From Clostridia bacterium (GTDB lineage Bacteria > Bacillota > Clostridia > Oscillospirales > Acutalibacteraceae), in contig JAFXDV010000001.1 in NCBI GenBank assembly GCA_017521125.1, positions 1-64,000 on the forward strand: a stretch of 64,000 nt of DNA. Direction: 5' to 3'. Of the stretch, positions 14,382-21,431 are shown piece after piece. Each line of letters begins with the position of its first letter. Position 1 is the first letter of the stretch. A program made the position numbers and the translations under genes. The notes under the pieces are model-generated. The model was not told the DNA's origin. It did no database searches and saw only the letters and a list, made by a program, of their open reading frames with translations.

Positions 14382-16748
14382 CTACTCTATGGCTTTCTTA
14401 ATTTCGCCAACGCCTGCGAACTTCTCTACAGCACCATTCTTTACAACAACGAGGGTTGGAGCCTGTTTGATGCCAAGAGCATTAGTAAGTTCAACATTCT
14501 CAGTTGCCATTAGCTTGGTATAAGCATATCCTGCCTTTTCAAGTAAAGCATATGCGATTTTACAGTTAGGACAGGTTGGAGATGCGAAGAGGTAGCTGCC
14601 ATCTGCTAAATCGGTCTTTGCCTCTTCCTTCTTTTCCTCGCACTTGCAAGCGCACTTTTTACCTGCATTTTCTATTGCCTCTTCGGTAACTACGTATTCT
14701 TTTCTCTCTTTATACTCCTGAGTCTTACCTGCGTTCCAGTTTCTTACAGGTCTGTAGTAACCTGTAATTCTACTGTAAACCTCTGCCTCTCCGCCGCAGA
14801 TTGGGCAGTTAAAGTGCTCACCGATAATATATCCGTGGTCTTTACATACAGAGTAGGTTGGAGATAAGGTGTAGTAAGGAAGTTTATGATTTTCTGCAAT
14901 CTTCTTAACAAGCATTGCAGCAGCCTTCCAGTCAGGTAATTTCTCGCCTAAGAATGCGTGGAACACGGTACCTGAGGTGTAGAGAGTCTGAAGCTCGTCC
15001 TGAATCTCTAATGCGGTAAAGATGTCATCTGTATATCCAACAGGAAGATGGCTACTGTTAGTGTAGTAAGGAGTTTCTGCATCAGATGCAGTAATGATGT
15101 CAGGATATCTTGCTACGTCGTGCTTTGCAAGTCTGTAAGAGGTAGACTCTGCAGGTGTTGCCTCTAAGTTATAAAGGTCGCCGTATTTCTCCTGATAATC
15201 AGAAAGTCTCTCACGCATATGGTTGAGAACGTCCTTAGTGAACTCCTGACATTCCTTGTGTGTTAAGTCCTTCTTAATCCACTTAGCATTAAGTCCTGCT
15301 TCGTTCATACCAACAAGACCGATGGTTGAGAAGTGGTTTGCAAAGGTACCAAGATAACGTTTGGTGTATGGATAAAGTCCCTCATCAAGAAGCTTGGTAA
15401 TAACGTCTCTCTTGATTTTAAGTGAACGTGCAGAAATATCCATCATTTTGTCAAGTCTTGCATAGAAATCTGCTTCGTCGGTTGCAAGATAAGCAATTCT
15501 TGGAATATTGATGGTTACAACGCCTACAGAACCAGTAGATTCACCGCTTCCGAAGAAACCACCTGATTTCTTGCGAAGCTCTCTAAGGTCAAGACGGAGT
15601 CTGCAGCACATTGAACGTACGTCGCTTGGTTCCATATCACTGTTGATATAGTTAGAGAAGTAAGGTGTACCATATTTTGAGGTCATTTCAAAGAGAAGCT
15701 TGTTGTTCTCGGTTTCTGACCAGTCGAAATCTCTTGTAATTGAATAGGTTGGAATTGGATACTGGAAGCCTCTGCCGTTAGCATCGCCCTCTATCATAAT
15801 TTCGATAAAGGCCTTGTTTACCATATCCATTTCCTTCTGGCAATCGCCATAGGTAAAGTCAAGTTCCTTACCGCCAACGATAGCAGGAAGGTCCTTTAAG
15901 TCCTTAGGAACTGTCCAGTCAAGAGTAATGTTGGAGAACGGTGCCTGAGTACCCCAACGAGAAGGAGTGTTAACACCGTAAACGAAGGACTGAATAGCCT
16001 GTTTAACCTGCTTATAATTTAAGTTGTCAACCTTAACGAAAGGTGCTAAATATGTGTCAAAGGATGAGAATGCCTGAGCACCTGCCCACTCATTCTGCAT
16101 AATTCCAAGGAAGTTTACCATCTGATTGCAGAGGGTTGAAAGGTGTCCTGCGGGAGATGAGGTAATTTTACCTGGTACGCCGCCAAGACCTTCCTTAATT
16201 AACTGCTTTAAGCTCCATCCTGCACAGTAGCCGGTGAGCATTGACAAGTCGTGAATGTGGATATCACAATTTCTGTGTGCATCGCTGATTTCGCTGTCAT
16301 ACACCTCAGAAAGCCAATAGTTTGCAGTAATAGCACCTGAGTTTGAAAGGATAAGTCCGCCTACAGAGTAGGTAACGGTGGAATTCTCCTTAACACGCCA
16401 GTCAAGAACGTTAACATAGTTGTTAACTGTTTCTTTGTAGTCAAGATATGTGTTTTTAAGATTACGGAGTTTCTCTCTCTGCTTTCTGTAAAGAATGTAT
16501 GCCTTAGCAACTCCATCATATCCGCCCTGAATTAAAACAGACTCTACGCTGTCCTGAATATCCTCAACGGCTACTAGTCCGTCCTTAATCTTTCCTAAAA
16601 AGTCTGCAGAAACCTTGAGCGCTAAAAAGTCAATTATATTATCAGTATAATCTGTATTTGTTGCCTCAAAAGCTTTTTTCATTGCGTCTGCGATTTTGTT
16701 AATGTCAAAATCTACAATTTTTCCGTCACGTTTAACAATTTGATACAT
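14382..16748 (-). CDS. nrdD: Anaerobic ribonucleoside-triphosphate reductase with C-terminal redoxin domain
   Basis: The 788-residue protein is a glycyl-radical enzyme that reduces ribonucleotides to deoxyribonucleotides without oxygen. ATG at 16748 is preferred over the upstream one at 16805 because GAGAGGTG precedes it and the protein then starts MYQIVKRDGKIVDFDINKI, the usual ATP-cone beginning (residues 1-95). The catalytic barrel covers about 120-660, including FGSGESTGSVGVVTINIPRI. Near the end are the zinc site CKDHG...CPICGG and the glycyl-radical segment RITGYYRPVRNWNAGKTQEY. Unusually the protein continues after a Cys-rich linker (KKCACKCEEKKEEAK) into an about 80-residue thioredoxin/glutaredoxin-like domain with SPTCPNCKIAY and a cis-Pro block QAPTLVV. 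The following trxB supports NADPH-redoxin as electron source. Confidence 0.94.
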   Translation of the reverse strand: MYQIVKRDGKIVDFDINKIADAMKKAFEATNTDYTDNIIDFLALKVSADFLGKIKDGLVAVEDIQDSVESVLIQGGYDGVAKAYILYRKQREKLRNLKNTYLDYKETVNNYVNVLDWRVKENSTVTYSVGGLILSNSGAITANYWLSEVYDSEISDAHRNCDIHIHDLSMLTGYCAGWSLKQLIKEGLGGVPGKITSSPAGHLSTLCNQMVNFLGIMQNEWAGAQAFSSFDTYLAPFVKVDNLNYKQVKQAIQSFVYGVNTPSRWGTQAPFSNITLDWTVPKDLKDLPAIVGGKELDFTYGDCQKEMDMVNKAFIEIMIEGDANGRGFQYPIPTYSITRDFDWSETENNKLLFEMTSKYGTPYFSNYINSDMEPSDVRSMCCRLRLDLRELRKKSGGFFGSGESTGSVGVVTINIPRIAYLATDEADFYARLDKMMDISARSLKIKRDVITKLLDEGLYPYTKRYLGTFANHFSTIGLVGMNEAGLNAKWIKKDLTHKECQEFTKDVLNHMRERLSDYQEKYGDLYNLEATPAESTSYRLAKHDVARYPDIITASDAETPYYTNSSHLPVGYTDDIFTALEIQDELQTLYTSGTVFHAFLGEKLPDWKAAAMLVKKIAENHKLPYYTLSPTYSVCKDHGYIIGEHFNCPICGGEAEVYSRITGYYRPVRNWNAGKTQEYKERKEYVVTEEAIENAGKKCACKCEEKKEEAKTDLADGSYLFASPTCPNCKIAYALLEKAGYAYTKLMATENVELTNALGIKQAPTLVVVKNGAVEKFAGVGEIKKAIE

Positions 16749-16767
16749 AATATACACCTCTCGTTTT

Positions 16768-17457
16768 TTATAAATTTTTAAGTTCTGCTGTTGGTATATG
16801 AACAAGAATTTCTGATAAAAATTCTTTCATTTCCTCTTCGTTAAAAGCACTAAGACCTTGGGGATTTAAAATGCTTCCGGAATCCTTATACTGTTGCAAG
16901 AAATACTTGTCTGCACCTTTTATCCATTTGGCTAATGCTATCAGGCTTTCCTTTGTGTGAATGCCTTTTACCACCGTTGTACGAAACTCGTAAGGAACTG
17001 TCCCCTGTAATAAAAATTCCTTGGATTCGGCTATCTTTTCGAAAAACTTTTCGGTTCCTGAAGCTTTAAAATATTCTTCGGGAGAATTTTTAATGTCCAT
17101 TGCCACATAATCAACAAGCTTTTCCGAAACTAACCTTTTTAGCATTTGAGGATTTGTTCCGTTGGTGTCTAATTTTACAAGGTATCCTAATTCTTTAACT
17201 TGTTTTATAAACCCCTCTATGTCTTTTTGAATAAGAGGCTCGCCCCCTGTTATAACCACTCCGTCCAAAAGGCTTTTTCTTTTTTCAAGAAAACTTAAAA
17301 CCTCTTCGGTAGATATGCCGTCTTCATATTCTCCTTGGACTAATGACGAATTATGACAGAAAGGACACCTGAAATTGCAGCCGTGAGTAAATACTATACA
17401 GGACATAACCTGAGGGAAATCAAGTAGTGTTAACTTTTGTAATCCTGAAATACGCAT
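16768..17457 (-). CDS. nrdG: Anaerobic ribonucleotide reductase activating radical SAM protein
   Basis: The 229-residue radical SAM enzyme installs the glycyl radical on NrdD. The iron-sulfur motif is CNFRCPFCHN (C-x3-C-x2-C) near residue 30, followed by GGEPL and the SAM-binding TTVVKGIHT region. ATG at 17457 is chosen for its AAGGAGAG ribosome site and because the product then begins MRISGLQKLTLLDFPQVMS, as in the family; the ORF extends further upstream only through the promoter. It is first in the operon, 19 bases before nrdD. It belongs to the longer NrdG2-like type rather than the short enterobacterial type. Confidence 0.92.
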   Translation of the reverse strand: MRISGLQKLTLLDFPQVMSCIVFTHGCNFRCPFCHNSSLVQGEYEDGISTEEVLSFLEKRKSLLDGVVITGGEPLIQKDIEGFIKQVKELGYLVKLDTNGTNPQMLKRLVSEKLVDYVAMDIKNSPEEYFKASGTEKFFEKIAESKEFLLQGTVPYEFRTTVVKGIHTKESLIALAKWIKGADKYFLQQYKDSGSILNPQGLSAFNEEEMKEFLSEILVHIPTAELKNL

Positions 17458-17491
17458 AATTCTCTCCTTGGCTTCAAAGGGGTGTAGACTA

Positions 17492-17520
17492 AATATAGCA
17501 CATATTGGCCGCTTTGTCAA
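17492..17520 (-). promoter_or_regulatory. Promoter of nrdG-nrdD-trxB
   Basis: Minus strand TTGACA (17515-17520), 17-base spacer, TATATT (17492-17497); the leader to the nrdG ATG is about 30 bases. Confidence 0.8.
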
Positions 17521-17542
17521 GGACAAATACAAGATATTGTGT
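17495..17542 (-). promoter_or_regulatory. Pair of NrdR-like boxes on the nrd promoter
   Basis: The distal box at 17527-17542 reads ACACAATATCTTGTAT on the minus strand, close to the known NrdR consensus (acaCwAtATaTwGtgt). A degenerate copy at 17495-17510 shares the ATATTG core exactly 32 bases away, three helical turns as in other NrdR operators, and overlaps the -10 region. Confidence 0.68.
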
Positions 17543-17610
17543 TTTTTCTTAAATTTGGTAAAAGTTCACAAAAAAACCAATTTGTTTTATCAATTATACT
17601 AATTTAGCAA

Positions 17611-17645
17611 AAAATAAGTGCGAAATATAGCCTATTTCGCACTTT
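17611..17645. terminator. Bidirectional terminator overlapping the lplA stop
   Basis: AGTGCGAAATA (17617-17627) and TATTTCGCACT (17633-17643). On the minus strand it is followed by TATTTTTTGC; the arm contains the last codons and stop of lplA. Confidence 0.85.
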
Positions 17646-18609
17646 TCTTTACCATATTTATAATTTCCTTTACAAAATCTGTTTGAAAATCGTCCTTTAA
17701 TGCCTTTTCCATATCCAATATATTGTATGTAACACCCAATAACGAGTTTTTAAGTTTTTCAGAAATTTTGTCGTCTAAGGCATCGGTAAAAACTTGTAGG
17801 TCAACTATTTTTTCCCTACGTATTAAAAACCTCAGTTCGAAACTGCCTAAAGAAAGACGCCCCTTGAAAATTGCCGTAAAAGGAATTGGTGTTTCAAACA
17901 CATAGCTTTTTGAGGAGTAAAATTTTGTTAATTCCTTTATTTGTTCTTTATCCAACTCGTTAAAGGGCGCTGCTTTTAATTGGTATACCTCTTCTGCCGC
18001 TAATTGCAAATAGCCTCTCATTTTATCAGTGGTAAGGTCTTTTTTTATTTCTTTTAAATTAATAACTCTCGCCTTTACCGACTTGACCCCTTTTGCTTGT
18101 AATTTAGATATGTCAGGGGTTAAATAATTCTGTATCTTATTTATATCGCTATCAATAAGTAAAGTTCCGTGATGGTAGGCAGCGTTTTTAGTGTGATAAA
18201 AAGCGTTTCCTGAAAACTTTTTGGAATCTACCAAAATGTCGTTTCTGCCTGAAACCTCTGCTTTTATTCCTGCCAGAGCGCAGGCCTTTTTTATAACCTC
18301 TAACTGCATCTGCTGATTATAGTTTTCCTTGGAGGTAATAAATGTGAAATTTAAATTGCCTTTATCGTGAAAGACTGCTCCCCCACCAGATAAACGTCGT
18401 GCAACATAAACACCGTCTTCTTTGATTTTATTTATATCGCACTCTGCCAACGGATTTTGGTTTTTGCCTATTACAATTGTGTTTTCATTTTGCCACAAAT
18501 ACAAGATAACCGATTTTTCATCAACCGTTCTCAACAGTTGTTCCTCGATTGCCAGATTTTCATAACAGTTGGTGGAAAAATTATTTAAAACAAGCAATTT
18601 TTCTATCAT
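17632..18609 (-). CDS. lplA: Lipoate-protein ligase A
   Basis: The 325-residue enzyme activates lipoate with ATP and attaches it to lysines of E2 or GcvH lipoyl domains. Motifs are NTIVIGKNQNPLAECD, the lipoate-binding RRLSGGGAVFHDKGNLNF, the catalytic-lysine segment SGRNDILVDSKKFSGNAFY and HHGTLLIDSDINKI. Residues from about 245 form the C-terminal accessory domain needed for adenylation, so this is the full two-domain type. It is divergent from the E2-E3-E1 operon, whose lipoyl domain is the evident client. No lipA or lipB is visible, consistent with scavenging of external lipoate. Confidence 0.95.
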   Translation of the reverse strand: MIEKLLVLNNFSTNCYENLAIEEQLLRTVDEKSVILYLWQNENTIVIGKNQNPLAECDINKIKEDGVYVARRLSGGGAVFHDKGNLNFTFITSKENYNQQMQLEVIKKACALAGIKAEVSGRNDILVDSKKFSGNAFYHTKNAAYHHGTLLIDSDINKIQNYLTPDISKLQAKGVKSVKARVINLKEIKKDLTTDKMRGYLQLAAEEVYQLKAAPFNELDKEQIKELTKFYSSKSYVFETPIPFTAIFKGRLSLGSFELRFLIRREKIVDLQVFTDALDDKISEKLKNSLLGVTYNILDMEKALKDDFQTDFVKEIINMVKKSAK

Positions 18610-18625
18610 ACAATCACCTACCTGT

Positions 18626-18654
18626 ATTGTAATCTATAGTTGCCCCTCAGTCAA
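18626..18654 (-). promoter_or_regulatory. Promoter of lplA
   Basis: Minus strand TTGACT (18649-18654), 17-base spacer, TACAAT (18626-18631). Confidence 0.7.
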
Positions 18655-18709
18655 CTAAAATGTACAATATTCCTTGCTAGGTAAACACTTTTTTGTTACT
18701 CAAAAGGAA

Positions 18710-18737
18710 TTGACAAACTTTTCTTTAGTGGTATAAT
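18710..18737 (+). promoter_or_regulatory. Promoter of the 2-oxoacid dehydrogenase operon
   Basis: TTGACA (18710-18715), 16-base spacer, TATAAT (18732-18737), 45 bases before the E2 ATG, which has AGGAGG at a good distance. Confidence 0.8.
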
Positions 18738-18781
18738 AATAATGTATGTTTATATAATATTTCTTTTTAGGAGGAATTTTT

Positions 18782-20032
18782 ATGCCAAAAGCAGTCATTA
18801 TGCCCAAAGCCGGTATTACAGTTGAAAGTTGTATTATCGGTACTTGGGAGAAAAAAGTCGGCGACCAAGTAAAAGTTGGAGACATTCTCTTTACATACGA
18901 AACCGACAAGGCAAGTTTTGAATGTGAATCTACCGAAGAAGGCACCCTTCTTGAAATCTTCTTTGGTGATGGTGACGAGGTTGAATGCCTTTTAAACGTT
19001 TGCGCTATTGGTGAGCCAGGTGAAGATTGTTCTGCGCTTCGACCAAGTTCTGCCGCAGCAGCTGAAGCTCCTGCAGTTCAGGCACCTGCACAGGTTGAGG
19101 AAAAGGCTGCTCCTGTAGCACAGGCTCCTGTGACTACCGCTACTGCAACAGCAACAGATGCTACCGCAGTTTCTCCAAGAGCTAAGAAGTTGGCTGAGAG
19201 AACCGGTGTTGATGCATCTGCCGCTACACCTACCGGTCCAAATGGTCGAGTTATCGAAAGAGACGTTAGAAATCTTATTGATAATCCTGCTACCGCTAAG
19301 GCAGAAGCTAAAGCTCCTGTTAAGGTAGAAGTTGAACAGGAATACACCGATGTTAAGTTTAGCGGAATTCGCCGTGCAATCAGTAAGTCAATGAGCAATT
19401 CTCTTGCTACTGCTGCACAACTTACACATAACACTACCTTCGATGCAACAAACATCTTAAATTACAGAAAGATGCTGAAAAACAGCGAGGGAGATTTAGC
19501 AGGAATTACTCTTGGCGACATCGTTTTATATGCCGTTTCAAGAACCCTCTTAAATCATCCCGACCTTAATGCTAATATGCTCGATGGCGAGAACATCAGA
19601 CTTTTCAAGCACGTAAACCTTGGTGTTGCTGTTGACACTCCGAGAGGTCTTATGGTTCCAACCATCTTTAATGCAGACCAGAAGAGTCTTCTCGAAATCT
19701 CTAAAGAGGTAAAGCAGTTGGCTAAGGAATGCAGAGACGGAAACATCAGCCCAGATAAATTAAGTGGCGGTACCTTTACCGTATCTAACCTTGGCAGCCT
19801 TGGTGTTGAAACCTTTACTCCTGTTATCAATGCTCCACAGACAGGTATCTTAGGCGTTTGTAAGAGTGTTGAAAGAGTAAGAAGAGGTCCAAACGGAGAA
19901 ATTGAAATTTATCCTGCTATGGGACTCAGCCTTACATACGACCATCGTGCAGTTGACGGCTCTCCTGCTTCAAGATTCCAGAAAGAGCTTGGTGAAAATT
20001 TAGAGAACTTTACCGTTCTTCTTGCTAAATAA
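18782..20032 (+). CDS. Dihydrolipoamide acyltransferase (E2) of a 2-oxoacid or acetoin dehydrogenase
   Basis: The 416-residue E2 forms the core of the complex and passes the acyl group to CoA. Residues 1-80 are one lipoyl domain with the modified lysine in TYETDKASFE (Lys43). An Ala/Pro-rich flexible linker follows (about 85-125). Residues about 126-165 are the peripheral-subunit-binding domain (SPRAKKLAERTGVD, PNGRVIERDV). The C-terminal catalytic domain begins near 190 (FSGIRRAISKSMSNSL) and ends with the active-site DHRAVDG. The substrate is not determined by the E2: pyruvate or acetoin are both plausible, and the annotation acoC or pdhC cannot be chosen. It is the first gene of the operon and needs lipoylation by the divergent lplA. 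Confidence 0.94.
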   Translation: MPKAVIMPKAGITVESCIIGTWEKKVGDQVKVGDILFTYETDKASFECESTEEGTLLEIFFGDGDEVECLLNVCAIGEPGEDCSALRPSSAAAAEAPAVQAPAQVEEKAAPVAQAPVTTATATATDATAVSPRAKKLAERTGVDASAATPTGPNGRVIERDVRNLIDNPATAKAEAKAPVKVEVEQEYTDVKFSGIRRAISKSMSNSLATAAQLTHNTTFDATNILNYRKMLKNSEGDLAGITLGDIVLYAVSRTLLNHPDLNANMLDGENIRLFKHVNLGVAVDTPRGLMVPTIFNADQKSLLEISKEVKQLAKECRDGNISPDKLSGGTFTVSNLGSLGVETFTPVINAPQTGILGVCKSVERVRRGPNGEIEIYPAMGLSLTYDHRAVDGSPASRFQKELGENLENFTVLLAK

Positions 20033-20042
20033 GGTGAATAAT

Positions 20043-21410
20043 ATGGAAATTTTTGATTTATTAGTTGTGGGCGGCGGCCCGGGCGGATATCTTTGCGCTG
20101 AGCGTGCAGCTCAGGAAGGTATGAAGGTTGCAGTTTTCGAGCAGAAGGCTTTAGGCGGCACCTGCTTAAATGAAGGTTGTATCCCTACCAAAACCTTGCT
20201 CAACTCTTCAAAGATGTATCGTCACGCAAAAGAGAGCGCAGTTTTCGGCGTAACCGCTGAAAACGTTACATACAACCACGAGGCTGTAATTGAGCGTAAA
20301 GACAAGGTTGTTGCTACATTGGTTGGCGGCGTTGGCGCTACAATGAAGGCTAACAAAGTTACAGTTGTTAAGGCTAGTGCCGTAGTTAAGGGCAAGAGCG
20401 AGAACGGATTTTCTGTTGAGGCAGACGGTACTATTTACGAAGGCAAGAAACTTGTTATTGCTACCGGTTCTGAAACCGTAGTTCCTCCTGTAACCGGTCT
20501 TAAAGAAGGCTTAGCTTCCGGTTTTGTTGTTACAAACCGTGAGGTTTTAGATGAAAAGACTTTACCTGAGAAGCTTGTAGTTATTGGCGGCGGCGTTATC
20601 GGTCTTGAAATGGCTTACTATTTTGCAAGTGTCGGCGTTTCAGTTACCGTTATTGAAATGATGCCTAAAATCGCAGGTGCTACCGACCCTGAAATCTGCA
20701 AGGTATTAACCGATGCCTTTGTTAAGAGAGGTATGGAATTCAAGCTCTCTTGCAAGGTTCTTGAGATTAAAGAAAATAGTATTATTTATGAAGAGAACGG
20801 CGAGAAAAAAGAACTCGCTTGTGATAAGGTTCTTCTTTCTGCAGGCAGAAAGCCCTCTACCGCAAACATCGGTATTGAATCTCTTCAGCTTGAGATGGAC
20901 AGAGCCGCTATCGTTACCGACCGTCACTTATGCACCAATGTTTCAGGTGTTTATGCTATCGGTGACTGCAACGGAAAGCTTATGCTTGCTCACACTGCAT
21001 ACCGTGAGGCAGAGGTTGCTGTAAATCATATGGTTGGAAAATCTGACGAGATGCGTTATGACGTTATTCCTTCAGTTATTTACACCGACCCTGAGGTTGC
21101 AAGTGTTGGATATAGCGCAGATGCCGCTAAGGAAAAAGGTATGAACGTAAAGGAAGTTAAACTCCCACTTTCCTATGCAGGTCGTTATCTTGCTGAAACC
21201 CATGGTGGCAAGGGCTTTATCAAACTTGTTGTTGACACCGATAAGAATAGACTTGTTGGTTGTCATATGGTTGGCTCTTATGCATCAGAAATTATTATGA
21301 CCGCAACTATGATGGTAGACACCGAGCTTACTCCTAACAGACTCAAGAAACTCGTATTCCCCCACCCAACAGTTGCTGAAATAATCAGAGAAGCTATTTT
21401 TCACATTTAG
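20043..21410 (+). CDS. lpdA: Dihydrolipoyl dehydrogenase (E3)
   Basis: The 455-residue flavoprotein reoxidises the dihydrolipoyl arm with NAD+. It shows the FAD motif DLLVVGGGPGGYLCAERA, the redox-active cysteines in GGTCLNEGCIPTKTLL, the NAD motif LVVIGGGVIGLEMAYYFAS, the second FAD motif VSGVYAIGDCNGK and the C-terminal His-Glu pair in PHPTVAEIIREA. There is no extra lipoyl domain. ATG at 20043 is preferred over a TTG at 20022 because AAGGTGA lies just before it. It follows E2 by 10 bases and precedes E1 by 21, so all three are cotranscribed. Confidence 0.96.
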   Translation: MEIFDLLVVGGGPGGYLCAERAAQEGMKVAVFEQKALGGTCLNEGCIPTKTLLNSSKMYRHAKESAVFGVTAENVTYNHEAVIERKDKVVATLVGGVGATMKANKVTVVKASAVVKGKSENGFSVEADGTIYEGKKLVIATGSETVVPPVTGLKEGLASGFVVTNREVLDEKTLPEKLVVIGGGVIGLEMAYYFASVGVSVTVIEMMPKIAGATDPEICKVLTDAFVKRGMEFKLSCKVLEIKENSIIYEENGEKKELACDKVLLSAGRKPSTANIGIESLQLEMDRAAIVTDRHLCTNVSGVYAIGDCNGKLMLAHTAYREAEVAVNHMVGKSDEMRYDVIPSVIYTDPEVASVGYSADAAKEKGMNVKEVKLPLSYAGRYLAETHGGKGFIKLVVDTDKNRLVGCHMVGSYASEIIMTATMMVDTELTPNRLKKLVFPHPTVAEIIREAIFHI

Positions 21411-21431
21411 TCAAATAGGAGGAGATTAAAA

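Noticed and set aside
16749-16805. Longer NrdD start at 16805
   Set aside because: It overlaps the end of nrdG and lacks a ribosome site; MYQIVKRDGK at 16748 is the family start with GAGAGGTG upstream.
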